Part shown: piece after piece, positions 10,201 through 20,200 of the stretch
Numbering within the stretch: position 1 is the first letter of the stretch
Layout of the letters: the number at the start of each line of letters is the position of its first letter
NCBI GenBank assembly: GCA_944548615.1
Contig: OX155972.1
Location: 6,702,975 to 6,766,974, forward strand
Reading direction: 5' to 3'
DNA: 64,000 nt
Origin: Micropterix aruncella
Lineage: Eukaryota; Arthropoda; Insecta; Lepidoptera; Micropterigidae
The notes under the pieces: model-generated
Databases searched by the model: none
What the model was told of the DNA's origin: nothing
Seen by the model: the letters and a program-made list of their open reading frames with translations, nothing else
Program-made: the position numbers and the translations under genes

Positions 10201-11892
10201 ATCTATCGCGGACTACGGCATCCTTTGCCCGGCTGTTCACCCAGGATCGGGTAGCCGATGGTCGTTTCAAGAGCAGTCGCCGTAAGGTCCGCAACCACCC
10301 CCGCTCTATAGGAAACAGTACTGCTTCCAGACTCCCCTGACGGTTAGTCAGAGTGCGCAATCGATTGGCTTATGCCGCATAGTGCGCAGACCGTCCAGGA
10401 CCGCCAGAAGGTTGATTCCCAGGGGAAACTAACCATAAGGCCAGAGTCCTACCCAGGCTCGCACTTCATGCGTGGGGGCCTCTGGATGGGTGTTGACCCG
10501 AGAGTGTGACCAACCCTGAACAGAATGGGTCTTCGTGGCCAACTCAGCAAGGGCCCATTAACTCCCAGGGAATTAAAACAGCAGGTTCCGCTGATACAAT
10601 CATCTCTTTCTATCTAGCAGGTAAAAAGGAGAGCAATAATGTGGACTGCTAGATAGTGGGGGTCGCTAATTTATTAATCGTACTGCAAATTGGCCCGGTG
10701 GCATAGTGGTTAGGTCGCCTGATCTTACATTGTAAGGTCCCGGGTTCGATTCCCGGCTGGGTCACCATTTTCCGTTGGGATCAAATTAACGAAATTGCAT
10801 TTTCAATTCTGTCGATCGATTGCCTATGCCTGATCGATAGCTATTGCCCACAATAGCAACGTTAATATGTATAGATTATTATATAGTATAGATTAGGTAG
10901 TAAAGTAAAACAAAAATAAAATAAACCAATGTCCTTAGTAATCCATGGCAATATGACCTACTTGATTCTCGCCACAGTATTTGGCCGATTTGCTCTTCAA
11001 AAATTTTTGGGCACTATATTTCAAAGCAATGGGTCAAGCGTCCTTTGGTCCATTGCAAACTGGGACCATCGGATAAATAAAATTCAAACAGAGCTGGGCC
11101 CATCATAATACTCTTCTTACAATTCTGGGGGTGAGCGGTGGATTCCCGACTAACGACCGGCTGTGGTTGGTTTAGGACAGCTGTCTTGCCACATGTGAGC
11201 GTTCACCTTACCACCCATTCACTCCCTCTTCGAAGCCATAGAATTTGGAATGCGGAAATCGCAGTTTTAGATATTTTTTCTAGGAACGAGTTTTCCTGGA
11301 GAGACCAAGATCTTTGAAAAGGTAAAACAGAGATTTGGCTGGCAGGTCACGAGTGTCAACTTCCACCGCGTGAAGGTGAACAGTGAAGCTGTTCCGGGTG
11401 ACATCATTTGCGAGATCATGGTATTTATTTAGTTTGTACTCGTGGTCTTTTGTGATATTTGACTCCTATGAAACAGTTAATTCTTCAATAAGGGCAATCT
11501 TTCGAGATGGAGAGCAAAGAGTTATATCTGGACGGACGGCTGTGCGTCCGAGACTTTCAGGAAATTTATACTGCTTAGACCGAATCGACCTCCAGGCCTG
11601 AGATGACTGTCGCTTGGCCGAAACTCTGTCGGATTACCCCGCTATTCCATATGTCAGAGATGGATCTTAAATATCCTACTTTTCAAAAGTAGACCTTTAT
11701 ATTTTACTTGATTAGTATTTTTCATTATTGCAGATCGTCCAAATCGGCCGGATACTCAACGCTCACATGGCATCTCTTCAGTGGATCGACTCATCTTCAG
11801 TACAGATATCCGCAAAATTGGACCAGATAACTACGATGAGGAACACCCTACGTAGAGACAACGAGAGATCATTCCACCTAACATACAACTAA
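1122..11892 (+). CDS. Nup62: Nucleoporin p62 (Nup62), 3' four exons, 5' part outside window
   Basis: Four exons (1122-1296, 7128-7294, 9742-9853, 11734-11892) have AG/GT borders and join in phase to give the last 203 residues and stop. Landmarks shared with animal Nup62 appear in order: a Q-L-E-x-M-I-N-K-W start, the A-T-Q-V-N-A-W-D block, E-L-D-F-V-L-A-Q-Q-K-E-L-E-D-L-L, A-E-N-I-D-T-Q-L, I-E-H-L-N, and I-L-N-A-H-M-A-S-L-Q-W-I-D near the end. This is the conserved alpha-helical coiled-coil region that binds Nup54 and Nup58 in the central channel of the nuclear pore (family knowledge). The FG-repeat half must be encoded upstream of base 1. Introns are 5831, 2447 and 1880 bp and are full of transposon remnants. 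It is convergent with Hus1. Identity is near certain. Confidence 0.95.
1750..2370 (-). mobile_element. LINE 3' end, copy 2, with nested MITE
   Basis: Second copy of 46-360 in Nup62 intron 1, split by the TTAA-flanked element at 1980-2285. Confidence 0.65.
1976..2289 (+). mobile_element. piggyBac-type MITE with empty-site proof
   Basis: TTAA at 1976-1979 and 2286-2289, inner ends CCCTTGGAG and CTCAAGGGG. The paralogous LINE copy near 265 has a single TTAA and no insert. 306 bp, no gene. Confidence 0.85.
2385..2680 (-). pseudogene. LINE C-terminal zinc-knuckle fragment
   Basis: The minus strand encodes C-R-I-R-G-E-E-P-E-D-S-I-H-I-V-G-R-C-P-G-L, the CCHC-like end common to R1/I/Jockey-type LINEs. 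Short, broken frame. Confidence 0.6.
2815..2999 (+). pseudogene. mariner-like transposase C-terminal remnant
   Basis: P-P-Y-L-P-D-L-A-P, then Q-S-L-D-N-S-L and F-N-G-S-C-P-Q-E-L-Y-N-I-G-I with a frameshift between. These match the P-D-L-A-P and R-S-L-x-N blocks and C-terminus of mariner transposases. Confidence 0.65.
3001..3731 (+). mobile_element. piggyBac-type MITE with nested foldback
   Basis: Interior 3050-3240 is similar to the MITE at 1980-2285. It runs from TTAA (3001) to TTAA (3728). Ends match poorly, so limits are tentative. Confidence 0.5.
3374..3700 (+). mobile_element. Foldback MITE with 43-bp perfect terminal repeats
   Basis: Arms 3374-3416 and 3658-3700 are exact reverse complements (GGTTGCACATCTGTGACTAC start). 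The 241-bp interior has no gene. Confidence 0.85.
3704..3755. repeat. 52-bp perfect palindrome centred on TTAA
   Basis: Both 26-bp arms match exactly about TTAA (3728-3731), with CCGAAGGG and CCCTTCGG beside it: two piggyBac-type ends back to back. Confidence 0.9.
4030..4235 (+). pseudogene. LINE reverse-transcriptase segment, left part of interrupted copy
   Basis: Open reading Y-L-G-S-E-I-R-N-D then A-F-G-K-L-N-Q-R-V-W, T-K-L-A-I-Y-K-A-I-V-L-P and L-L-Y-A-S-E-T-W, typical of the RT thumb region of CR1/RTE-like LINEs. It continues at 6312 beyond the hAT insertion. Confidence 0.82.
4397..5328 (+). pseudogene. hAT transposase, C-terminal half, frameshifted
   Basis: Two frames (to 4625 and from 4612) join at an A8 run with a one-base shift. 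Residues F-K-S-R-G-L-N-H-R-Q, T-E-V-R-W-L-S-R-G and W-L-S-D-L-S-F lead into a hAT C-terminal dimerisation segment: C-E-Q-T-F-S-I-M-N, N-R-L-N-N-E-N-L-E-A-I-L-R and S-S-T-Q-C-H-V-S-N. The closest style is the GTF2IRD2/EPM2AIP1/ZBED-related hAT group. The N-terminal half, with the BED finger and first catalytic Asp, is missing; inactive. Confidence 0.85.
5428..6055 (+). mobile_element. 5'-truncated LINE (RPD/ELTVPWE family), copy i
   Basis: Bounded by TATATGG duplications (5421-5427, 6056-6062). Compared with hAT copy 2, which lacks it, the insertion is clear. It encodes a C-terminal segment with S-L-R-P-D-I-T-L-Y, V-E-L-T-V-P-W-E and V-E-V-G-T-R-G-L, then about 155 bp of 3' UTR ending CTCCGTTTGTATTTATT. 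The R-P-D and E-L-T spacing suggests a restriction-like PD-(D/E)xK fold; this is inference. Confidence 0.82.
6312..6890 (+). pseudogene. LINE C-terminal segment, right part of interrupted copy
   Basis: Continues the frame cut by the hAT element: L-R-N-I-L-S-I-R-R, L-R-C-G-H-V-V-H-M-K-D-D-R-L-P-K, G-R-Q-H-L-R-Y-K-D and a degenerate C2H2-like end with F-T-S-H-F-R-A-H, stop at 6843-6845. An ATC microsatellite follows (6853-6867). Confidence 0.82.
7128..7294 (+). CDS. Nup62: Nup62 exon (central coiled coil)
   Basis: Acceptor CTCAG ends at 7127 and donor GTAAGT starts at 7295. The exon has 55 codons plus two bases and fits phase 0 from the preceding exon. The product is heptad-rich, with E-L-D-F-V-L-A-Q-Q-K-E-L-E-D-L-L followed by an L-E-K-E-L segment, matching the middle of the p62 coiled coil. 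Confidence 0.95.
7440..7830 (-). pseudogene. LINE C-terminal fragment
   Basis: Minus strand: Y-E-V-R-V-K-E-L, L-E-E-R-R-Q-R-G-D-L-I-E-C-Y-K and L-R-G-H-S-L-K-L, typical of CR1/RTE-like LINE ORF2 ends. In Nup62 intron 2; likely one insertion with 8300-8760. Confidence 0.72.
8300..8760 (-). pseudogene. LINE reverse-transcriptase fragment
   Basis: W-L-F-S-L-N-A-D-K-C-T-V-L-H-I-G, K-D-L-G-I-T and A-N-S-L-L-Y-L-I-R-K-A-F, the RT thumb region. Same strand as and upstream of the fragment at 7440-7830. Confidence 0.75.
8781..9064 (+). repeat. tRNA-derived SINE, copy 1
   Basis: RNA polymerase III A box TGGCCTAGTGG (8787-8797) and B box GGTTCAATTCC (8831-8841) in a 73-base tRNA-like head ending CACCA, then a body with ACACAC and a CACAATAAAGAG end. 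The anticodon arm does not fold well, so this is not a tRNA gene. Confidence 0.82.
9153..9420 (+). repeat. tRNA-derived SINE, copy 2
   Basis: Same head with A box TGGCATAGTGG; the B box is mutated (GTGTTCGATAC). Same tail. Nup62 intron 2. Confidence 0.8.
9742..9853 (+). CDS. Nup62: Nup62 exon (A-E-N-I-D-T-Q-L helix)
   Basis: Acceptor TTTTTTACAG ends at 9741 and donor GTAAGT starts at 9854. The first base completes the Met codon split across the intron; 37 codons follow. It encodes the A-E-N-I-D-T-Q-L and I-E-H-L-N signature and an Asn/Asp-rich linker. Confidence 0.95.
9912..10565 (+). repeat. GC-rich repeat family, copy 1, full length
   Basis: 654 bp from ACTAGAGTTGTCGACTAC to GGGCCCATTAACTCC, flanked by a 15-bp duplication with one mismatch (9897-9911 and 10566-10580). 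It is much richer in G+C than its surroundings, has no long ORF and no A-tail. Class unknown; the duplication length points to target-primed insertion. Nup62 intron 3. Confidence 0.85.
10691..10850 (+). repeat. tRNA-derived SINE, copy 3, tail replaced
   Basis: Best-preserved head with B box GGTTCGATTCC; the body diverges after about 10825. Nup62 intron 3. Confidence 0.8.
11083..11620 (-). mobile_element. LINE (RPD/ELTVPWE family), copy ii
   Basis: Reverse copy of the family at 5428-6055, decayed by frameshifts, between Nup62 exons 9742-9853 and 11734-11892. Confidence 0.75.
11734..11892 (+). CDS. Nup62: Nup62 last coding exon and stop
   Basis: Acceptor TTATTGCAG ends at 11733. Fifty-two codons then TAA at 11890-11892. 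It encodes I-L-N-A-H-M-A-S-L-Q-W-I-D, a final helix, and an E-R-S-F-H-L-T-Y-N end comparable to the E-R-S-F-R end of vertebrate p62. A candidate poly(A) signal ATTAAA lies at 11960-11965, followed by a T-rich tract near 12002. Confidence 0.95.
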   Translation: MVQIGRILNAHMASLQWIDSSSVQISAKLDQITTMRNTLRRDNERSFHLTYN

Positions 11893-12130
11893 ATTGTTTT
11901 GCCCAATTTAAATTAATGTTTAAGATTGTAAATTCAAGTTTTGTAATTCAACATTGTAAATTAAAGTTTTGTATTGACATTCTAAATTTGAGTAAAAATT
12001 ATGTTTTTTTTTTAAATTTGTTTCCTTTTTTACCAGTCTTTAGACTTGTCACTGCTGGATAAAGGCACCCTCTCTCAAGTTTATGCCACTCATCTGGTTA
12101 TCCACTATACAGAAAATATAAATAAATAAA

Positions 12131-12607
12131 ATACAAACGGAGCTGCCATGGAATTCACCGACCGAAGTCGGGCCCATCATATAGTGTTATTACACTTCTG
12201 GGGGGTGAGCAGTGGAGACTAACGACCGGCTGTGGTAGGTTTAGGACAGCTGTCTTGCCACATGTGAGCGTTCACCTTACCACGCATTCACTACCCCTTC
12301 GAAGCCATAGAATTTGAGATGCGGAAATCGCGGTTTTAGATAATTTTTCTAAGGAGTTGATTATTTTCCTGGAGAGACCAAGATCTTTAAAAAGGTGAAA
12401 CAGAGATTTAGCTGGCAGGCCACGAGCGCCAACTTCCACCGCGTGAAGGTGAACAGTGAAGCCGTTCCTGGTGACGGCATTTGCGAGTTCATGGGATATT
12501 TGATGCCCATGGAATCCAATTGGCGAATTTACCACTCTTGGACATGGCACGATATACTGGTAAATTCAACAATCTTGGTCTCTCGACCACAGACTCAAAA
12601 ATGCATT
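12131..12607 (-). mobile_element. LINE (RPD/ELTVPWE family), copy iii, 3' part
   Basis: The 3' UTR and C-terminal codons (frame 12272-12550) of the same family, downstream of Nup62. It is split from its 5' part (13508-13715) by another LINE. Confidence 0.78.
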
Positions 12608-13507
12608 CGCATATAGTTTAGTTTAGTTTATCTGGGATTTTTCCCGCACTTGGCCTCTTGATTGGGCCGTTGTGTGTGGCTCATGTTTCTATTTATGTTA
12701 CTCCAACCAACCCAGGCTGTCCCAGAAGGTTAGCAGCCTGTTTGGGTTACTACAGGCCTCCGGGACAGATGCTGGAGATTGTAGTACTTTTGCCCGTTGC
12801 TCTGCCACGCTCCTGCATTCCATGAGCACATGCTGTGGCGTTTCTTCTTCCTCCATGCATCCTCTGCATAGAGGGCTGTCTGTCACACCTATGGTAAACA
12901 GGTGTTTGTTTAGGGGACAGTGGCCTGTCATAGTACCTATGACTACGGATTTTGTCCCTTTTTAATCTGGTGAGGTTGCGGGCAAGTTTTTTAGACGCTT
13001 CTGGAACCGCATTCTTTGTTTGCCTACATCCTGAGTTTTTTTTCCATTCGGTAAGGTGCGTTTCGTCGGTGTTCCTGCGTAGCCATGTTTTTATTTGGGC
13101 CTGGGGTATGGGCATCAAGGGTTCCGGTCCATATACTATTTTCTTTGATCCCCTTCTGGCCAGTTCGTCTGCCGCGTTGCCCAGTGAGTCTCTGTGCCCT
13201 TTAATCCATTGCAGGGTCTCTCTAATTGACCTTGCAATGGATTGAAGCGCATTGTGGCATTCCAATACAAGGACAGAGGTTATAGTATTTTTTGTTAGCG
13301 CTTGTAGCACAGAGGCACTGTTGGAGACAAATTTCAAACTTAGGTCTCCGACATCTTTGGCTGCAACTGCCTATGCTGCTCTGGTGATGCCAATGCATTC
13401 TGCTTGGAAGATCGTATTTAAGTTGCCTAGGGTAGTTGATATTTTGATGTTTAGATCATTTAAGAAGACGCCGGCTCCGATACCTTGAGTGGTTTTGGAG
13501 TCATGAA
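12608..13507 (-). mobile_element. 5'-truncated LINE with RNase H, flanked by 49-bp duplication
   Basis: On the minus strand the frame near 13337-12750 encodes an RNase H end (W-I-K-G-H-R-D-S-L-G-N, A-D-E-L-A-R-R-G) and then a zinc-knuckle-like C-R-G-C-M-E-E-E-E-T-P-Q-H-V-L-M-E-C. It has frameshifts. The 3' end has short AAACT repeats (12610-12632). The flanking 49-bp direct repeat is the target-site duplication. Confidence 0.8.
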
Positions 13508-13715
13508 GGTAAATTCAACAATCTTGGTCTCTCGACCACAGACTCAAAAATGCATTGCATTTGAAACCGTAACCCCACTTCTTGTCGAACTGGGTCAGGC
13601 TTTCAAGCAGTATATTGAAAACGATATTAAATATCGCCGGAGAAAGGCAACAACCCTGAAACAGTTCAATTGAATGATATGGAGCGGGTAGTCCATTCTT
13701 GAATTTTGACATGGA
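13508..13715 (-). pseudogene. LINE reverse-transcriptase fragment, copy iii, 5' part
   Basis: Codes for Q-G-C-C-L-S-P-A-I-F-N-I-V-F-N, a reverse-transcriptase motif. The sequence 13508-13556 is a 49-bp exact direct repeat of 12559-12607, so both pieces belong to one interrupted LINE. Confidence 0.7.
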
Positions 13716-14022
13716 ACGTCAGACAGTTCCCAGTAACCTCGACAGTTCCCAGTAAGTCTCGTCTTCTGGTCTCCATATTTTTTCGCCGCTCGAGAATATT
13801 ATGGGCCAGCAAACAAATCCTCGCTTTACAGCTAGTCCCCTTGTTTCATATGTACTCGTCTCCCTCAGTTGGCATATGTTTGTCCCGCTCGCTCCGCCGC
13901 ATGGCAACGACCGGGCATAATATCACCATTATTATGCTTTTCGAATGTTCGCAACATATATATAATTAGAACAGAAGGCGCTCAAATGAATAGATCTTAT
14001 TTTCGCAATTTAAAATATTTAT

Positions 14023-14249
14023 TTACAAACGGACAGCTGGCATAAAACATTGAAATTTGACTCCTTCGTCAGTTTCTATGCACAGATTAACCAATTTCTT
14101 ATGTACTATGGAGCATACGGCGCGCGTATGGGCAATTTGGTCAGAGTTTAGGAACATTGCAAACTTTTTCACAACAATTCTGCATAGCACGTACGTCTCT
14201 TGTTGGTTGGTAGCATTGTATGTCTCGTCTCCTTCGAATTGAACGCCAT
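14023..14249 (-). CDS. Hus1: Hus1 exon 6 and stop (residues 218-292)
   Basis: Acceptor CGGCTTACAG precedes 14249; TAA at 14025-14023. It encodes the E-T-Y-V-L-C-R-I-V-V-K-K-F strand, the C-S-I-V-H-K-K-L-V-N segment and the F-Q-C-F-M-P-A end. The stop runs straight into AATAAA (RC around 14018-14023), a likely very short 3' UTR poly(A) signal. Confidence 0.94.
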
Positions 14250-17200
14250 CTGTAAGCCGAAAATGAAATATTTTATAAAGGGATTGTAGAATCCGAAACA
14301 CGTCAGTACAAAAATATGAGGTATATTAAAGTATAGGTAATACAATCACAATAATGAATAATAATAAATCATTTGTAGCGATGCTACTTAACTCCTAGAG
14401 CGCCGCCGTCACATACGCTGTGCCAGACGATTTTTGTCCCTCGGCGCCGGCGTCACACCGTCTGACAGCAGATGCGGCGCTGATTTTTATTTTTTTTCTA
14501 CCTAATGTTTACTACCAGCGTAATAAATTTAAGTACAGCCGCTTGCCAATAAAACTAGCAACCGAAAGAAATATCGCAGTTTACAAAATATCAATTTTGA
14601 GATGCCTAAACCGACCCTGAAATGCGTACATCATAATTTCTTCGGACGGCAACGTTTAAAGACGTTCCTAGAGTATCTGTATAAGTGATTTGTGTTGTGG
14701 ATACCAGAAATAATGTAAGTAGATGTTGTTTTAATATTATTTAAATATATGATTATCATATATAAACCTTCAATTCTCCGAAATAGGAAGTAACAATAGG
14801 TATTATTCGCGATTCAATGCCGGTTCCTTGGAACAGTTAACACGAGCAAGCCGTTTATTGAGTAAAATCTCGTATTTTTTCAAATAATTTATAATAAATT
14901 ATATATCATGTTATTAGAAATTTAGTCTAGATTACATATACTTAAATTAATCTGACGTTTCACAAGTAATTTCCTGGAAAACTTTAACCTACTGTAGCAA
15001 CGCCCAAACACATCGCGACTATAGAGGATGTTTTATATTTGTTACATAATGATTACAAGAAAGTTTTTTTTAATTTATTTTTTTAACGAAAGATTTTTTA
15101 ACATAAAAAGTGAGTTTATATCGCTATATTTTTTTTTAAATTCAGACTTTGTTTCACAGGATATTCAATTTCCGAGGATATATATTTTTTTATTATTTCC
15201 TTTTCTTTGTAACAAAAGTCTACGAAAAATAACCTGCACACGATTTTTAACAGTTTTTTAAGTACATAAACAAAAAGTGTTTGATAAAATATTAAAAAAA
15301 TGGAGTATACATTTTTTAAAGTTTTCAACTATAATTTTATGTATAGAATCAAGCTTACGTCTTTTACTCTCCAATAAATACTAAACTTGTATCTTCATTT
15401 TTGAGTCTTAAAATTCCTTGATGTCATAGATTTTTGATTTGAGAATTCCAAAGAGAGATTAGAGGTACAGTATTGTATAGGCAATTTCGGCGAGCAAGGA
15501 TCTGCGGCAATTCGTAAAGTCCGTATTTATGATTTTGACATGTAACGGTATCGCCAGCGTTAACCACCAGACCACGCGTTTCCAAACTGTTGAAGTAATG
15601 TACAAAAAAAGAGACATGGACATACATACTATCTTATATGCAGAATCTTTAAAAATAAACATTATTATAGAGGAAAAAACATAGCTCTATGCATATAAAT
15701 GTGCTAGCATATCCGAAATGAGGCGAAGTGGTACAACCAACTAGACCTATAAGGTCTGTATCTGGCTGTCCTGGAAATATATCTTTGAAATACATTGGTA
15801 AATCATTTACATAAACTAAAAATAGAATAGGGCCCAAAATTGAACCCTGCGGGACACCAAATTTATTAATTAAAGCAATCGAACAGTGTTTCGTAATGTT
15901 TTGATTTTGACAATGTGTAATTTCCACGATTAAAGTTCTATTTTTTAAATATGAATCAAACCATTTTAAGCAGTCCTCTCTAACTCCATAATGATTTAGT
16001 TTGTTTAGTAAAATATCACGTCCCAACGCAATCAAGTCGCCTAGATAACCATAGTCAAAATAGTCGCCTAGATAACCATGTCAATGAGTCTCGGAAGGGT
16101 ATAAAAGAATTTTGGTTACGAATGTATTCTATTAGTTAGAAGGTATTGTCTATTTTCGTCTACAATCAGGTCGCTTTAAATATAATATGTAAGTATAAGT
16201 TACTGCTTTTTGTGGGTAATTTTTATATTGTCATTATCAATGGTGCTTTATAATTCTATAATCCTAATACTACCAGTCCTACTTGTCAATGTTTCATAAA
16301 TAATAACCCCCTTAAAATGTTGTAGGTGGTTATAAAATCCATCAGTTATTTTCCTGTGAGTTTCTCACACTGCTGAAGGGTGGTTTTTGTGGACTGTAAA
16401 TGTTATTTACCTTCGCGTTCTCTCGTTCTTCCTGGCCGCCGAGTAGTCTCCCGTATCTGGTTCACACTCTATTAGATGATCACACAGTGAAAGAGTTTAT
16501 TTCAAAAAACCGTTTATTGTCCCTCAATTTACTCGTGAGTTACAGTATACACTTAAATTATGCGCGCGAGTACGAGACCAGCCAAGGGCTGCCGTATGTA
16601 CAACTATTATCCCGCCGCTTAAGGGTCGTTCATTCTCGACCTCGGTATTTTTGTGACTGTTCGATTTTCCAAAATCGTTCACTAGCCTCGCTAAAGCCCC
16701 GCCACTCTAACCCGTGATTGGTTAAAAGGCAATGGCGGCGGTAAGAGACCGGCCTACTGAGGGTTAAGGGGTGTGGCTTAGCGAGAGTACATATTATTCA
16801 ATCAGGCTTAAATTTTTAACTTAAATTAATCTCACCTTAATTGAAGGTAATTTTCTATAATATGTATTACTACTACATTATCATTAGGTTTATAGCGAAA
16901 ATATGTAGATTAAACATTAACAATACATCATATTTAGTACTTAAAATTCCTTCGAATAGCTAGCAAAATTATAAGTATTTGATTTTATCCAAGCTTTCAG
17001 TCGAATAATTAATAGCCTCCTAATTACCTCAAACATTGCGATTATTTTGAGATTACCACATTTGTTTTAATATAAGAGGGTTGCGCGAGCGGCTTGCCGC
17101 GTTTACGATTTTTTGTTATCGGTCGACACCCTCGATATATCCACTGCGAGAAATGACAGGCTGATAATTAATTAGGGGTCTTCGGCCCTTAAAGACGGCG

Positions 17201-20200
17201 ATATATTATTACCAGGACCTTTCATGGAATTTTGTCCTGCGTATTTAGTTAGGACTTCCTTGCGGATGATTTTAATATTTGAATGAGCCGTATTTTGTTT
17301 CAGTGTCTGTTATTTATGTCTGTTATGGGGTGGCTCGAGCGTGTGAAAGAGGAATATAAGCTTCTAAGAATCGATCTCTCGCGAACAGCCACCCATATTA
17401 GATAATGCAAGTGATAATTCGTACATTTCCCCGCTCATGGCAACGTGCCATTAACTTATTTTACGAATTATTTACCTTAAATCTACGTTATTTATATCTA
17501 TGGCTTATTCTATTCGGGCGGACAATTCTAATCTAACTAGTTTGCTTATTGACCTGCGATAATTTTTTCCGTCGACTTTTACATCTACTATCCTGACAAC
17601 ACCTGTTTTGTCAGGGTAGACTTCCGTTACTATAGCGCGAGGCCATCTTCCTCTTTCTAGAGAGGGATCCAATATTAACACCAGTTCCCCCACCCTTAGT
17701 GGAGGTTGTACCTCCTTCCATTTAGGTCGAGAGACTAGCATAGGTAGTACTTCTTTAGACCACCTATTCCAAAAAGAGTCAGCTAGAGCTTGGGTCTGTC
17801 TCCACTGTTTACGGTTACATAAATCTCCAATGGTAAATTTACCCATAGCGGTGCTGTTAGAGTGTCCTAACAAAAAGCTTTGCGGCGTAAGTGGCTCCTG
17901 GTCTCGACTGTCTATAGTAATGTGCGAGATAGGCCGCTGATTAAGGATTGACTCCACTTCAGCCAATAAGGTCTGCATCATTTCCACAGAAGGCGCTCTT
18001 TCTTTCAATATGGCGTACAAAGCTCTTTTGGCTGACTTAACCATCGATTCCCAGCAGCCGCCATGATGGGGAGAAGCAGGTGGTATAAACCTCCAGTCAA
18101 TCTGGTCGTTACTTAAACGTTCACGGATACGTTCATCGTCAATCTCTGAAACGACCTTCTTCAATTCGGCACTCGCACCTTTTAGATTAGATCCATTATC
18201 TGACATTATCACCCTTGGTTTGCCCCGCCGGGCTATGAATCTTCTTATCGCTTGTATTGTCGAATTAGTAGACAAATCATATGCTAATTCAATGTGAACC
18301 GCTCGTGTGGTTAGACAAGAGAACAACACGCCATATCGTTTCTCCACTTTTCTTCGTATAGTCACCTGAACCGGCCCGAAGTAGTCTACGCCTACGGCGT
18401 TAAAACACCTCGTATGATGCTGCAAACGTGACATCGGGAGTTGTCCCATCAACGCTGTGACTGGTTTTGCCCTTCTCATTTTGCACAGCATACACTGGTA
18501 TATAAATTTTTTGACCGTTTGACGGGGACTAATTAGCCAGAACCTCTGGCGTAGGCTGGCCAATGTCGTTTCAACCCCGGAATGAGCCATCTCCTCATGA
18601 GTTCTTACCACCAGTAGTTGTGTATAGCGATCCCGGCCGTCAAGTATTATGGGATACTTAGTGTCGTGTGGTATACCCGGCGCATTTGCGATGCGGCCGC
18701 CTACTCTTATTAAGCCCCGCTCGTCTAAGTACGCATTTAAACCTATCAAACGGCTATTCCTAGGTAAAGTCCCTTTCACTCGTATAAGTTCTATTTCTTT
18801 CTTAAAAGAACGACTCTGCGACTCCTTTAATAATATTATTTCAGCGCTGGCAATGTCTTGTCCGTTTAAAATGCAGTTATTCGTGGCACCTCTACATAGT
18901 TGAATAAACTTCCTAACGTATGCGGCTACGCGCAATAATCTGCGATGTTGGGAGAATCTCGCGACATCTATTGTGCTCGTAGGTACAGCGTGTAGCGCAA
19001 ATACCGCCAATGGTTTATACTCGAGGGATATCTTATCCTTTTCCCCGGGTTGATGGGGAACCTTTGCCGGCCATACCTCTGGTGGCTGTCTAAGGTATTC
19101 AGGACCATTCAGCCAACGGCTCTCGGGCGAGAGGTCAATTTTTGACTTCGCTCTCGTAGCTTCATCTGCAGGATTACTATTTCCGCTTAACCATCTCCAC
19201 TCCTCCGGGGTAGTCAGTTCGTCCAATACTCCCAGACGGTTAGAGACAAATTGTTGGTGGTCGGAGCTACGTGAACGTATCCACCAAAGTACGTTCATCG
19301 AGTCTGTCCATAAAATCTTTTCATGAAATTTAATTTTGTACTCGCTAGTGATTTTTTTCGCTAGTTCGGCGCCTAATAGTGCTGCTGTCAGTTCTAAACG
19401 CGGTATTGTCATTTTTTTTAACGGCGCGACTCTGGTTTTACTTGCGATAAAGGATGTGGTCGGTTCTTCGCCTGGTCTGGCTATTCTCATATACGCGACA
19501 GCGCACATAGCCTCTTGAGACGCGTCACAATATATGTGTAATTGTCTATTTTCGGAGGGATTCTTTGTTACGCCGTGATAGCGTGAAATCCTTACGTCCT
19601 TCGCCGAGCGAAGGGCATTTATCCATTCACCCCAACCTTTGAAAATATCTTGTGTGACCTCCTCATCCCAGGCTACACCGCTGGTCCACACCTTTTGCAT
19701 TAGAATTTTGGCTCGGATAGTTATTGGGCTTAATACCCCGAGTGGGTCATAAATTGACATTACTACCTTAAGAGCCTCTCGTTTCGTTGGCACTCTCTGG
19801 CCCGTTTTTAAGGCGTCATCGAGTTTTTCTAACCTAAAATTAAATGTAAGTTGGTCACTTTCTGGCAACCATTCTAACCCTAAAAGCCGTTGAGAGCTTA
19901 TCTCTCCTTTCTCCAGAGCAATATTATGGGTAGCTTTCCTTTCTTCGGGTATTTCATTCAAAACGCTTTGATAATTAGACGCCCAGCCCTTTAAGAAAAA
20001 AATCCCTTGTTGATGGATGTAAATTATGTTTTTTATCACGTTACGAGCTTCTTCTATTGAAGAAGACCCGAAAGCAAGGTCGTCCATAAAGTGATGGTCT
20101 GTGATAGCCTCCACTGCTAGAGGGTACTGATTCTTGAAACGTTCAGCGTTTTTATTTCGGATATAGAGGGCTGATGTCGGGGATGACCGAGAACCGAATA

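Noticed and set aside
12115..12131. AATAAATAAA as the Nup62 poly(A) signal
   Set aside because: It belongs to the end of a reverse-oriented LINE; ATTAAA at 11960 is closer to the stop.
16400..16717. 105-codon + strand ORF, duplicated exactly at 23330-23647
   Set aside because: It lies inside both LTRs on the non-coding strand; the identity comes from the LTR pair.
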